The notes under the pieces: generated by a model | Databases searched by the model: none | What the model saw: only the letters and a program-made list of their open reading frames with translations | Told to the model about the DNA's origin: nothing | Shown here: positions 9,348 to 17,911 of the stretch, piece by piece | How the letters are laid out: every line of letters starts with the position of its first letter | Numbering within the stretch: position 1 is the stretch's first letter | NCBI RefSeq assembly: GCF_000220525.1 | Contig: NZ_AFPK01000034.1 | Location: forward strand, 56,927 to 120,926 | Reading direction: 5' to 3' | Source of the DNA: Ochrovirga pacifica | Lineage (GTDB): Bacteria > Bacteroidota > Bacteroidia > Flavobacteriales > Flavobacteriaceae | DNA length: 64,000 nucleotides | Position numbers and translations under genes: made by a program

Positions 9348-9470
9348 TAATTCTTTTGTTATTTGAAGAGCTTTTTTAGAAAAAAAATAACATAAAAATT
9401 CAACTTGTTAAAAATTAGGCTTTTAAAAACATTCTGTTCTTAAAATATTAAAAAGAAATAATAATACCCC

Positions 9471-9478
9471 TAAGTTTG
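9471..9478 (+). promoter_or_regulatory. -7 promoter element of the TauE-like gene
   Basis: TAAGTTTG matches TAnnTTTG and lies 21 bp before the ATG. Confidence 0.5.
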
Positions 9479-9499
9479 AACCTGTAAAACAACTATAAT

Positions 9500-10255
9500 A
9501 TGGAATTTGATTTTGGTTTACCTTTGCTAATTGTTGTTGGTTTTGTAGCTGGTATTATTAACACCATAGCAGGTGGAGGTTCTTTACTAACGTTACCTCT
9601 TTTAATTTTTATGGGATTGCCAGAAGCAATTGCCAATGCAACCAATAGAGTTGCCATTTTTTTTCAAACAGCATCTGCTGTTAGTGGGTTTAAAAGTAAG
9701 GGAGTTTCTACATTTCCTTTTAGTATTTATGTAGGAATCTCGGCTTCTTTAGGTTCTTTTATAGGAGTACAATTTGCTATAGACATTGATGGAGAATTGT
9801 TTAAGAAAATACTTTCTGTTGTTATGATCGTTGTAGTTTTGCTAATTGTGTTTAAAAAACAGAACAAACTTCAAGATCTGAAAACTGAGAAAACTTCTGG
9901 AAAGCATTTGTGGTTTTCTATAATTGCTTTCTTTTTTGTGGGGTTGTACGGAGGGTTTTTAAATGCTGGAGTCGGATTTATTATGCTGTTAATTTTACCA
10001 GCCATCAACAAATTTTCTTTAGTAAAAGCAAATGCAACAAAAGTAACAGTTGCATTTATATACACAAGCATAGCACTTCTTGTTTTTATACTAAACGATA
10101 AAGTAAATTGGAGACTAGGATTAACCTTAGCTATAGGAAATTCTTTAGGAGCTTGGTTTGGAAGTCGATATTCGGTTAAAAAAGGAGATAATTTTATACG
10201 AATAGCTCTCTTTGTTATAGTAACAGCAATGGCCGTAAAGTTGTGGTTTTTCTAA
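9500..10255 (+). CDS. Sulfite exporter TauE/SafE family membrane protein
   Basis: The 251-residue protein is almost entirely membrane helices (about eight) and has the family's two Gly-rich repeats: '[21 protein letters not shown]' near residue 12 and '[17 protein letters not shown]' near residue 145. The family moves organic or inorganic sulfur anions or related small anions through the inner membrane; the substrate cannot be read from sequence. Its last 13 bases overlap an in-frame extension of aroC, but the true aroC start is 59 bp downstream, and aroC has its own -7 element. Confidence 0.88.
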   Translation: MEFDFGLPLLIVVGFVAGIINTIAGGGSLLTLPLLIFMGLPEAIANATNRVAIFFQTASAVSGFKSKGVSTFPFSIYVGISASLGSFIGVQFAIDIDGELFKKILSVVMIVVVLLIVFKKQNKLQDLKTEKTSGKHLWFSIIAFFFVGLYGGFLNAGVGFIMLLILPAINKFSLVKANATKVTVAFIYTSIALLVFILNDKVNWRLGLTLAIGNSLGAWFGSRYSVKKGDNFIRIALFVIVTAMAVKLWFF

Positions 10256-10291
10256 ACCAAATTTTCCTAAGGTCAAGCAAAAAGTTTTCGT

Positions 10292-10299
10292 TAAATTTG
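10292..10299 (+). promoter_or_regulatory. -7 promoter element of aroC
   Basis: TAAATTTG matches TAnnTTTG, 15 bp before the ATG at 10315. It lies inside the upstream in-frame extension, which supports 10315 as the start. Confidence 0.5.
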
Positions 10300-10314
10300 C
10301 CCAAACTTTTTTTT

Positions 10315-11376
10315 ATGGCTAATAAATTTGGAAAGCTCTTTAGCATTACTACGTTTGGTGAATCTCATGGACCTGCAATAGGGGGCGTTATTGATGGATG
10401 TCCTGCCGGAATAGAACTGGATTTTGAGGCTATCCAGAAGGAATTGGATAGAAGAAAACCGGGGCAATCTAAGATTGTAACCCAACGTAAAGAGCCAGAT
10501 ACAGTAGAGTTTATGTCGGGTATTTTTGAAGGAAAAACAACAGGAACCTCCATAGGTTTTAGAATTGTAAACACCAATCAAAAATCTAAAGATTATTCAC
10601 ACATAAAAGATCAGTATAGACCGTCTCACGCAGATTATACGTACACAAAAAAGTACGGACATAGAGACTATGCTGGTGGGGGTAGAACTTCTGCAAGAGA
10701 AACTGCTAACTGGGTAGTTGGTGGTGCTGTGGCAAAACAAGCAATTCCTGAAATAAAAATACATGCATATACATCATCTGTAGGAACAATTCAGTTAGAT
10801 AAATCGTATCAAGAACTGGATTTTTCTAAGATAGAAAGCAATATTGCTCGTTGTCCAGATACTGATAAAGCTCAGGAGATGATTGACTATATTTCGGATA
10901 TTAAAAAACAAGGGGATACAGTAGGTGGAACAGTAACTTGTGTTATTCAGAACGTACCTGTTGGATTAGGAGAACCTATTTTTGATAAGTTACATGCTCA
11001 GTTAGGAAAAGCCATGTTATCTATTAATGCAGTAAAAGGTTTTGAATACGGAAGTGGTTTTGATGGGGCTGCCATGACTGGTAGTCAACACAACGATATT
11101 TTTAATTCTGATGGTAGTACGAAAACAAACCACTCTGGAGGAATTCAAGGAGGGATTAGCAACGGAATGGATATTTACTTTAAAGTAGCTTTTAAACCAG
11201 TTGCAACTGTTATTCAAGAACAAGATACTATTGACAAGGACGGTAATATTGTAAAGATGATGGGGAAAGGTCGTCACGATCCTTGTGTGGTACCAAGAGC
11301 GATTCCTATCGTAGAAGCTTTGGCTGCTATGGTAATTTTAGACAATATCAAACTAGATAAAGCGGGTAAATTTTAA
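10315..11376 (+). CDS. aroC: Chorismate synthase
   Basis: AroC makes chorismate from 5-enolpyruvylshikimate-3-phosphate, the last step of the shikimate pathway, using reduced FMN. Signatures seen: '[15 protein letters not shown]' at the N-terminus, '[17 protein letters not shown]' in the middle and '[17 protein letters not shown]' near the C-terminus. The 353 residues from ATG 10315 match the family. The frame is open 24 codons further upstream to 10243, but that extension is not family-like and contains the promoter. Convergent with murA and sharing a strong bidirectional terminator with it. Confidence 0.96.
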   Translation: MANKFGKLFSITTFGESHGPAIGGVIDGCPAGIELDFEAIQKELDRRKPGQSKIVTQRKEPDTVEFMSGIFEGKTTGTSIGFRIVNTNQKSKDYSHIKDQYRPSHADYTYTKKYGHRDYAGGGRTSARETANWVVGGAVAKQAIPEIKIHAYTSSVGTIQLDKSYQELDFSKIESNIARCPDTDKAQEMIDYISDIKKQGDTVGGTVTCVIQNVPVGLGEPIFDKLHAQLGKAMLSINAVKGFEYGSGFDGAAMTGSQHNDIFNSDGSTKTNHSGGIQGGISNGMDIYFKVAFKPVATVIQEQDTIDKDGNIVKMMGKGRHDPCVVPRAIPIVEALAAMVILDNIKLDKAGKF

Positions 11377-11401
11377 ATAATAACTAATAGGAATTAGAGA
11401 C

Positions 11402-11439
11402 AAAAAAGGGAAATAAAATTCATTTTATTTCCCTTTTTT
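11402..11439. terminator. Bidirectional terminator between aroC and murA
   Basis: A perfect 18-bp stem with a two-base loop (core AAAAAAGGGAAAT and complement) carries A and T runs on both sides and so can stop both convergent transcripts. Confidence 0.9.
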
Positions 11440-11465
11440 ATTACAGCATGCTGATGTTATCGTGC

Positions 11466-12773
11466 TTAATCAATCCTCTCAATCTTTGCTCCAACTGCTT
11501 GTAATCTTTTGACAATGTTTTGATATCCTCTATCTATTTGTTCAACGTTATGAATAGTACTTGTTCCTTTGGCAGATAAAGCGGCAATTAGTAAAGAAAC
11601 ACCTGCTCGGATGTCTGGAGAAGTCATCGTTGTAGCTTTTAAAGTAGATTTATGATTCATACCAACCACGGTAGCTCTATGAGGATCGCATAAAATTACT
11701 TTAGCTCCCATATCTATTAGCTTGTCTACAAAGAACAAGCGACTTTCAAACATTTTTTGATGAATTAATACCGTTCCTTTGGCTTGTGTAGCAACCACCA
11801 AAATAATACTCAGTAAATCAGGAGTAAATCCAGGCCATGGTGCATCGGCAACAGTCAGTAAGGATCCATCTATATAATTTTCTATTTCGTACGATTCTTG
11901 TTTGGGTATGTAAATATCATCGCCTTTTTTTTCTAGTTGAATTCCTAACTTTTTAAAAACTCTTGGAATTTGTCCCAAATCTGGCCATGAAACATTTTTT
12001 ATGGTCAACTCAGAGCGTGTCATGGCAGCCATTCCTATCCAAGAACCAATTTCAATCATATCGGGCAATACTCTGTGTTCAGTTCCACCCAAGTAATCAA
12101 CCCCTTCTATGGTTAACAAATTAGAACCTACTCCAGAAATTTTAGCACCCATACGGTTTAGCATTTTACACAATTGCTGCAAATAAGGTTCACAAGCTGC
12201 ATTGTATATTGTAGTAGTTCCTTTTGCAAGTACAGCAGCCATTACAATGTTAGCAGTTCCTGTAACCGAAGCTTCATCTAGCAACATATCTGTTCCTGTA
12301 AGTTGATCTGCTTCTACACCGTAAAAATATTCTTCTTTGTTGTATCTAAATTTAGCTCCAAGGTTGATAAATCCTTCAAAATGAGTGTCTAATCTTCTTC
12401 GGCCAATTTTGTCTCCTCCGGGTTTAGGAATGTATCCTTTTCCGAAACGAGCTAGCAAAGGACCCACAATCATAATAGAACCACGAAGTTTTTTTCCATC
12501 TTCTTTAAAAGCTGTAGAACTTAAATAATCAATGTCAACCTCATCTGCCTGAAACTCGTATGTAAACTCATCTAGTTGTTTTACTTTTACGCCCATATCG
12601 CCCAAAATTGCAATAAGTTTATTTACATCAATAATGTTGGGGATGTTAGAAACAGTAACCTTTTCTGGAGTTAAAAGTACGGCACATAAAATTTGTAGTA
12701 CTTCATTTTTTGCTCCCTGTGGGGTGATTTCACCTTTTAATTCGTGTCCTCCTTCTACTTTAAAAGTTGCCAT
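11466..12773 (-). CDS. murA: UDP-N-acetylglucosamine 1-carboxyvinyltransferase, Asp-type active site
   Basis: MurA transfers enolpyruvate from PEP to UDP-GlcNAc, the first committed step of peptidoglycan synthesis. The 435-residue protein has the substrate residues K22-N23 ('PQGAKNEVLQILCA') and the inside-out alpha/beta barrel repeats. In the catalytic loop the motif reads 'KPGGDKIGRRRL': residue 121 is Asp (codon GAC at 12411-12413 on the minus strand) where E. coli MurA has Cys115, the residue alkylated by fosfomycin. Known Asp-type enzymes are active and fosfomycin-resistant. The start lies 12 bp after the DUF4290 gene, so the two form an operon. Confidence 0.95.
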   Translation of the reverse strand: MATFKVEGGHELKGEITPQGAKNEVLQILCAVLLTPEKVTVSNIPNIIDVNKLIAILGDMGVKVKQLDEFTYEFQADEVDIDYLSSTAFKEDGKKLRGSIMIVGPLLARFGKGYIPKPGGDKIGRRRLDTHFEGFINLGAKFRYNKEEYFYGVEADQLTGTDMLLDEASVTGTANIVMAAVLAKGTTTIYNAACEPYLQQLCKMLNRMGAKISGVGSNLLTIEGVDYLGGTEHRVLPDMIEIGSWIGMAAMTRSELTIKNVSWPDLGQIPRVFKKLGIQLEKKGDDIYIPKQESYEIENYIDGSLLTVADAPWPGFTPDLLSIILVVATQAKGTVLIHQKMFESRLFFVDKLIDMGAKVILCDPHRATVVGMNHKSTLKATTMTSPDIRAGVSLLIAALSAKGTSTIHNVEQIDRGYQNIVKRLQAVGAKIERID

Positions 12774-12785
12774 AGGTTTTAGGGT

Positions 12786-13454
12786 TTAATTTTTACGGTT
12801 TTTGTGATTGTTGTTGTGTTTTCTTCCGTTGTTTCGGTTGTTGTTATTTTTGTTGTTTTGATTGTTCATTCTGCCAGAATTGCTCTTACGAAGCAAAGTT
12901 GCACTTTGAGACAATTCGTCATCAGAATTTCTTAAATCGATTTTTCCTTTGGACAATTCTAGCAAATGATCGTAAATAACCTCGTCTTCTACATTGTCTT
13001 TGTTCCAGTTTAAGTAGCATTTTTTCATGTGATTGGCAATATTTAGAATCAGTGCCTCTTTTAGCTCACTGTCTTCCCAACTCAATGCTACATTGATCAT
13101 TGTTTGTATGTTGTGTCCGTAAAAACGGTATTTGCTGGCTGCTTTCGGATAATTTAAAGGTTCCGGCTTTACGTTAGTTTCTTCAGGTTTTAGTTTTTCG
13201 TAGGGTGAGTTAACATCTAATTGAAACTTAGACATGATAAATAACTGATCCCATAATTTGTGTTTAAAATCAGGAACATCTCTTAAATGGGGTTGCAAAT
13301 TTCCCATTACATCAATAATTGCATGAGCCATTTTTTCTCTTTCGGCATCGTCTTCTAAAGCAACGCAATGATCTACCAATTTTTGGATATGTCTTCCGTA
13401 TTCAGGAATTATCAAAGTGCTCCTTTCGGAGTTGTATTCTAAGTCAAAACCCAT
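12786..13454 (-). CDS. DUF4290 domain-containing protein
   Basis: A 222-residue cytosolic protein with the DUF4290 domain over about residues 1-180 ('EYNSERSTLIIPEYGRHIQ', 'FKHKLWDQLFIMSKF', 'YRFYGHNIQTMI'), a family found in Bacteroidota and of unknown function. The last ~35 residues are a low-complexity tail of Asn, Arg, Lys and His ('MNNQNNKNNNNRNNGRKH'), basic and probably disordered; such tails can contact RNA or DNA, but that is a guess. It is directly upstream of murA (12 bp) and likely co-transcribed with it, which hints at a link with envelope synthesis. Confidence 0.85.
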   Translation of the reverse strand: MGFDLEYNSERSTLIIPEYGRHIQKLVDHCVALEDDAEREKMAHAIIDVMGNLQPHLRDVPDFKHKLWDQLFIMSKFQLDVNSPYEKLKPEETNVKPEPLNYPKAASKYRFYGHNIQTMINVALSWEDSELKEALILNIANHMKKCYLNWNKDNVEDEVIYDHLLELSKGKIDLRNSDDELSQSATLLRKSNSGRMNNQNNKNNNNRNNGRKHNNNHKNRKN

Positions 13455-13580
13455 AGTTTTTTTATAATATAAAGTAAGTATTTTGTGGCTTTTACATTCA
13501 TCAGGCGATAAACGGTTCCGTCACAATTGATTCTGCAATAAACAATTAATTCTTTTAATGAAAAAATAAATAGTCAACAA

Positions 13581-15917
13581 TTAGTCCAAAACGTTGAGTT
13601 TGGCAAATTTTAATAAAATTTTCTTAACACCCATCTGATCAAACTTAACCTCAGCTTTGGTGTTAACCCCAGCTCCTTCTAGGCTGATGACTTCTCCGTT
13701 GCCAAAACGAGCATGATTTACTTTTGCCCCAACAGCTAGTTGTATGGCTTTTTTGGGCTCTGATTCTTGGGCTAGTTTAGGGGTGATTTTTTTTAGATTT
13801 TGTGGCTGTTTAAAAGGAGTGCTTTTAGGAGCTGTAGTTTGGTTTCTTACAGATCTCGAGACAGGTTTTCTAAAGCGAATTTTTTCTTTTGGAATATCAT
13901 CGTCAAACAAATCTCTATCAACAAAGCGGTTGGTTGCTACTACTTTGTTGCGTTGTGGTGCTAGTTGCTCTAAAAAACGCTCGTCTATTTCTTCTAAAAA
14001 ACGACTCGGTTCGCAGTCTACCAATTTTCCCCATCGATAACGTGTATGGGCATAACTAAGGTAACATTGTTTCTCGGCACGCGTTAGGGCAACATAAAAC
14101 AATCGCCTTTCTTCTTCTAGTTCGCTTCTGGTATTTACGCTTAGTGCAGAAGGAAACAAGGTTTCTTCCATTCCTGCTATGTACACATAAGGAAATTCTA
14201 ATCCTTTGGATAGGTGAATGGTCATTAACGAAACCATTGGTTCGTCATCTTCTTTTGTGTCTTGTGTGGTAGCCAGTGCTACATCTTCTAAAAAGGCTGT
14301 TAGACTGGTATCTAATTCTTGTTCTTTGCGTTCTTCTATAAAATCCTTAATTCCGTTAAGTAATTCTTGAACATTTTCTACTTTGTTTACTGCTTCTGGA
14401 GTACCATCAGTTTGTAAGTCTTTAATCAATCCTACACGTTTTACTACTTCATCGGCAACCTGAAAAGCATTGTTAGCTTTTGCGTTAATTTGTAGACTTT
14501 CTATTAACGTAGCAAAATTGTTTAGTTTGTTTTTGGTAGCACCTTGTATTTTTAGATCGACCTTGTCTAAATTTTGAATGACTCCAAAAATAGATCTTCC
14601 GTAGTGATTGGCCGCTACAGTTAGTTTGTCCAAAGTTGTTGCTCCAATTCCTCTAGCAGGATAATTTATAATTCTTTTTAATGCTTCTTCGTCGTTTGGA
14701 TTGATGAGTACTCTTAAGTAAGCAAGTAAATCTTTGATTTCTTTACGTTGGTAAAAAGAAAGTCCTCCATACATTCTGTATTTAATTCCCTTTTTTCTTA
14801 ATGCATCTTCCATGGCACGAGATTGTGCATTGGTTCTGTAAAGAATGGCAAAGTTGTCGTAAGTTAACTGCTTATTCATCGCATTTTCAAAAATAGAATT
14901 GGCTACCCAACGTCCTTCTTCTCCATCAGAAAGGGTTCGCATTACTTTTATCTTTCCTCCAGCATCATTGGCAGTAAAAATGGTTTTGTCTAATCGGGTT
15001 TTATTTTTTTCTATAAGGCTGTTGGCAGCCTCTACAATGTTACTGGTAGAGCGATAATTTTGTTCTAATTTAAACGTTTTTACATCAGGGTAATCCTTTT
15101 GAAAGTTTAGAATGTTGTTAATGTTGGCTCCACGGAAAGCGTAAATGGATTGCGAATCGTCTCCTACCACACAGATGTTTTGAAAACGATCTGCTAGAGC
15201 TCTAACAATTAGATATTGAGAATGGTTGGTATCTTGGTACTCATCTACCATTACATACCTAAAACGATCTTGATATTTGGAAAGTACATCTGGAAAACGA
15301 ACTAGCAATTCGTTGGTTTTTAACAATAAATCATCAAAGTCCATAGCACCAGCTTTAAAACACCTATCTACATAAGCTTTATAAATGGCTCCCATTTGTG
15401 GCCTCATGGCTTGGGTGTCAGCTTCTATTAGTTCTGGGTTATTATGATATGCTTTTACCGTAATTAAGCTATTTTTAAACTGAGATATTCTTCCTAAAAC
15501 AGATTTTGCTTTGTATTGATCTTTGTCTAAACCCATTTCTTTAATAATGGAATTCATCAAACGAACGGAATCCTGAGAATCGTAAATAGTAAAGCTAGAG
15601 GGGTATCCTAGTTTTTCTGCTTCAGCTCTTAAAATTCTAGCAAAAACAGAGTGAAAAGTTCCCATCCAAAGATTCTTGGCTTCACTTTTTCCTACCACAG
15701 CCCCAATACGTTCTTTCATTTCACGTGCGGCCTTGTTGGTAAAGGTAAGTGATAGAATTTGAAAAGCATCGACTCCGTTTTTCATTAAGTGAGCTATTCT
15801 ATATGTTAACACCCTTGTTTTACCAGACCCTGCACCTGCAATAATAATCATAGGCCCTTCCATCTGTTCTACTGCAGCCCTTTGTGGTGGGTTCAATCCT
15901 TCTAAATAATCTGCCAT
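13581..15917 (-). CDS. UvrD/PcrA-type ATP-dependent DNA helicase
   Basis: A superfamily 1A 3'-5' helicase of 778 residues, the length usual for PcrA/UvrD. Motifs in order: Walker A 'AGAGSGKT' (27-34), 'LTFTNKAAREM' (Ia), 'DEYQDTN' (II), 'GDDSQSIYAFRGA' (III), 'LEQNYRST' (IV), 'TIHLSKGLEF' (V) and 'VALTRAEKQ' (VI). The C-terminal ~60 residues ('KVNHARFGNGEVISLEG') form the Tudor-like domain that binds RNA polymerase in PcrA. It probably unwinds DNA in excision and mismatch repair and clears stalled transcription complexes. A 126-bp gap to the DUF4290 gene suggests separate transcription. Confidence 0.93.
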   Translation of the reverse strand: MADYLEGLNPPQRAAVEQMEGPMIIIAGAGSGKTRVLTYRIAHLMKNGVDAFQILSLTFTNKAAREMKERIGAVVGKSEAKNLWMGTFHSVFARILRAEAEKLGYPSSFTIYDSQDSVRLMNSIIKEMGLDKDQYKAKSVLGRISQFKNSLITVKAYHNNPELIEADTQAMRPQMGAIYKAYVDRCFKAGAMDFDDLLLKTNELLVRFPDVLSKYQDRFRYVMVDEYQDTNHSQYLIVRALADRFQNICVVGDDSQSIYAFRGANINNILNFQKDYPDVKTFKLEQNYRSTSNIVEAANSLIEKNKTRLDKTIFTANDAGGKIKVMRTLSDGEEGRWVANSIFENAMNKQLTYDNFAILYRTNAQSRAMEDALRKKGIKYRMYGGLSFYQRKEIKDLLAYLRVLINPNDEEALKRIINYPARGIGATTLDKLTVAANHYGRSIFGVIQNLDKVDLKIQGATKNKLNNFATLIESLQINAKANNAFQVADEVVKRVGLIKDLQTDGTPEAVNKVENVQELLNGIKDFIEERKEQELDTSLTAFLEDVALATTQDTKEDDEPMVSLMTIHLSKGLEFPYVYIAGMEETLFPSALSVNTRSELEEERRLFYVALTRAEKQCYLSYAHTRYRWGKLVDCEPSRFLEEIDERFLEQLAPQRNKVVATNRFVDRDLFDDDIPKEKIRFRKPVSRSVRNQTTAPKSTPFKQPQNLKKITPKLAQESEPKKAIQLAVGAKVNHARFGNGEVISLEGAGVNTKAEVKFDQMGVKKILLKFAKLNVLD

Positions 15918-16030
15918 CTACCTGATTTTTTTTCGATGCATAAAAATAAAAATTAACTCAGAAACAAAACGTATAAAAAAATGGTTTCTAAATTAAGTTA
16001 TCAACCTTATGCCATTTCATCTACATTACT

Positions 16031-16038
16031 TACTTTTG
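16031..16038 (+). promoter_or_regulatory. -7 promoter element of the HPP gene
   Basis: TACTTTTG matches TAnnTTTG. It lies inside the longest frame (from 15981), so the transcript would begin after the first ATG; this favours ATG 16056 or 16068 as the start. Confidence 0.45.
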
Positions 16039-16055
16039 AATATGGTTCTGATAAC

Positions 16056-16646
16056 ATGAAAAAAACTATGAAAAAACAGTTAAATAAAAGTTTTAGAATT
16101 ACCAAATACGTTATTTACAAGGAAACGTTGATTGATAAGAAAGAGCATTTTTGGTCTTTTTTAGGTTCTTTTGTTGGAATTGCTTGCATTGCTTTGGTGC
16201 AGACTTTTTATCTAAATAAAACTGAAAATATTTTTTTAATAGGTTCTTTTGGTGCTTCTAGTGTGTTGGTGTATGGAGCTATTTACAGCCCTTTAGCACA
16301 GCCTAGAAATTTTATAGGTGGGCATGTAATTTCTGCTTTTGTAGGGGTTTGTGTACAAATGTTGGTAGGGCAATGGTTTTGGGTTGCTGCTCCCTTAGCG
16401 GTAAGTCTATCTATTGTGTGCATGCAAATTACCAAAACTTTGCATCCGCCAGGGGGAGCTACTGCTTTAATAGCAGTTATTGGTGCAGCTAAAATTAAAA
16501 GCTTAGGATTTTGGTATGTGCTTTCTCCTGTATTAAGTGGTTGTTTAATTTTACTGGCTACCGCTTTGGTGTTTAATAATATTACCTCAAATAGAATATA
16601 TCCTAAAAATAGCAAGCTGTTAAAAAAATGGCGAAAGATGGCTTAG
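16056..16646 (+). CDS. HPP family membrane protein
   Basis: A membrane protein of about 196 residues with four or five helices and the family motif 'LHPPGGATALIAVIGA', plus 'GSFGASSVLVYGA' and 'PLAQPRNFIGGHVISAFVG', all hallmarks of the HPP family. Some HPP proteins of cyanobacteria and plastids take up nitrite; whether this one does is unknown. The frame opens at ATG 15981, but a -7 promoter element lies at 16031-16038, so I place the start at ATG 16056 (16068 also possible). A 9-bp inverted repeat at 16646-16673 begins at the stop codon but lacks a T tract. Confidence 0.85.
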   Translation: MKKTMKKQLNKSFRITKYVIYKETLIDKKEHFWSFLGSFVGIACIALVQTFYLNKTENIFLIGSFGASSVLVYGAIYSPLAQPRNFIGGHVISAFVGVCVQMLVGQWFWVAAPLAVSLSIVCMQITKTLHPPGGATALIAVIGAAKIKSLGFWYVLSPVLSGCLILLATALVFNNITSNRIYPKNSKLLKKWRKMA

Positions 16647-16717
16647 TTTCTTAAGAATATTTTTTTAAGAAACGCAACTTTATCTTAAAAGTTTCATCTT
16701 TTAAAAAAACAAAAATC

Positions 16718-17818
16718 ATGAAACATTTATTACCGATTATTTTATTTGTTCTTTTGGGATGTAACTTAGAGGACGAAACACGCACAGAGAATTGTGATCA
16801 AACAGCCTGTACATTAGAATACAGAACAATTAGCATAGGCGTAAAAGACACAAACAATACTCCTGTAGCTTTAGACAGTTTACAAGTAGTTGATCTTGGA
16901 ACAGGCAAAGTAGTTTTAACCAGTCAGAAATATGAATTTGAAGGATATCGTTATCCAATTTTTCACGATGGGTTTGTGGCTACTTATAAAAATCAACAAG
17001 TAAATTTAGAATCTAGGGGGTATGTAAACGGACAACAAGTATTGACAGAAAGTTATACGGTAGACGTAGATTGCTGTCATGTAAGTTTAGTTTCGGGAAC
17101 TACAGAAGTTGTTTTATCAGAAAATAATTATCCAGAAGAATGCGCACAAGTTTTGTGTACCCAAGAGTTTAGAAGTATTCCCATCACTATAAAAGATGCA
17201 CAAGGGGAAATGATTTCGTTAGATAAGCTAGAAGTCATTAATGCCAAAAACAATCAGTTGATAAAAACCGTAACCACTGTAGATGACTTATTTAAGGGCT
17301 ACGTTATTTTTGACGATTCGTTTGTATCTACCTACGCAAATTCTGAGCTAAGTATTGTGTGTAGAGGTTATAAAAACAATCTAAAAATTGTAGAAGAAAC
17401 CTACACCGTTTTGGTAGATTGCTGCCATGTAGATTTACAGTCAGGAACTACAGAAGTGGTGGTTCAGGATCCAACACAAGCCTTAAGTTGCGATGAAGCT
17501 TTTTGTACTAAAGACATTAAAAGTGTGTTTATTACAGTAAAAGATACTATGGGGAATGCAGTGTCTTTAGATCGTATAGAAGTAGTAGATGTACAGAACA
17601 ATAATGTGATAAAAACCATTGATGCTACCTTACATAAAGGGCCTGGATATATTTTGATAAATGATGACTCTGTAGAGGCTTATGCAAATCAACAAGTTCA
17701 AATTCAGTGCAAAGGATATCGAAATCAACAATTAATATTTCAAAGAGACTTTTTAATTACAGTAGATTGTTGTCATGTTTATTTAGCCGAGGGAGCTAAA
17801 GAAATTGTTGTAAATTAG
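16718..17818 (+). CDS. Lipoprotein of three Cys-rich tandem repeats
   Basis: I do not recognise a named family. The 366-residue product has a lipoprotein signal ('LFVLLGC', acylated C15). The rest is three consecutive ~107-residue repeats at about 26-133, 142-248 and 258-365. Each begins with C-x4-C (C26/C31, C142/C147, C258/C263), continues 'IxIxVKDxxG..VSLDxLEVVD', and ends 'VDCCHVxLxSGTTEVV' with a vicinal cysteine pair and His (C119-C120-H121, C235-C236-H237, C351-C352-H353). The secondary structure is probably all-beta, so each repeat may be an Ig-like or carboxypeptidase-regulatory-like sandwich fixed by disulfides. It likely sits in the outer or inner membrane facing the periplasm or surface. 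It appears monocistronic. Confidence 0.75.
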   Translation: MKHLLPIILFVLLGCNLEDETRTENCDQTACTLEYRTISIGVKDTNNTPVALDSLQVVDLGTGKVVLTSQKYEFEGYRYPIFHDGFVATYKNQQVNLESRGYVNGQQVLTESYTVDVDCCHVSLVSGTTEVVLSENNYPEECAQVLCTQEFRSIPITIKDAQGEMISLDKLEVINAKNNQLIKTVTTVDDLFKGYVIFDDSFVSTYANSELSIVCRGYKNNLKIVEETYTVLVDCCHVDLQSGTTEVVVQDPTQALSCDEAFCTKDIKSVFITVKDTMGNAVSLDRIEVVDVQNNNVIKTIDATLHKGPGYILINDDSVEAYANQQVQIQCKGYRNQQLIFQRDFLITVDCCHVYLAEGAKEIVVN

Positions 17819-17887
17819 AAAACAAAACCTACGATTTAACAGTTCAAAAACCTATCAAAGGTAGCTGTGCAATACGACTTGTATTTG

Positions 17888-17895
17888 TAAGTTTG
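17888..17895 (+). promoter_or_regulatory. -7 promoter element of the M13 peptidase gene
   Basis: TAAGTTTG matches TAnnTTTG, 16 bp before the ATG. Confidence 0.5.
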
Positions 17896-17911
17896 AAAAA
17901 AATATCCCAAA

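Noticed and set aside
9142..9366. Open frames across tRNA-Ser on both strands
   Set aside because: They coincide with the tRNA and its terminator; their 'protein' text is the translation of the tRNA sequence.
16646..16673. 9-bp inverted repeat at the end of the HPP gene as terminator
   Set aside because: The stem is A:T-rich and no T tract follows, so termination is not supported.
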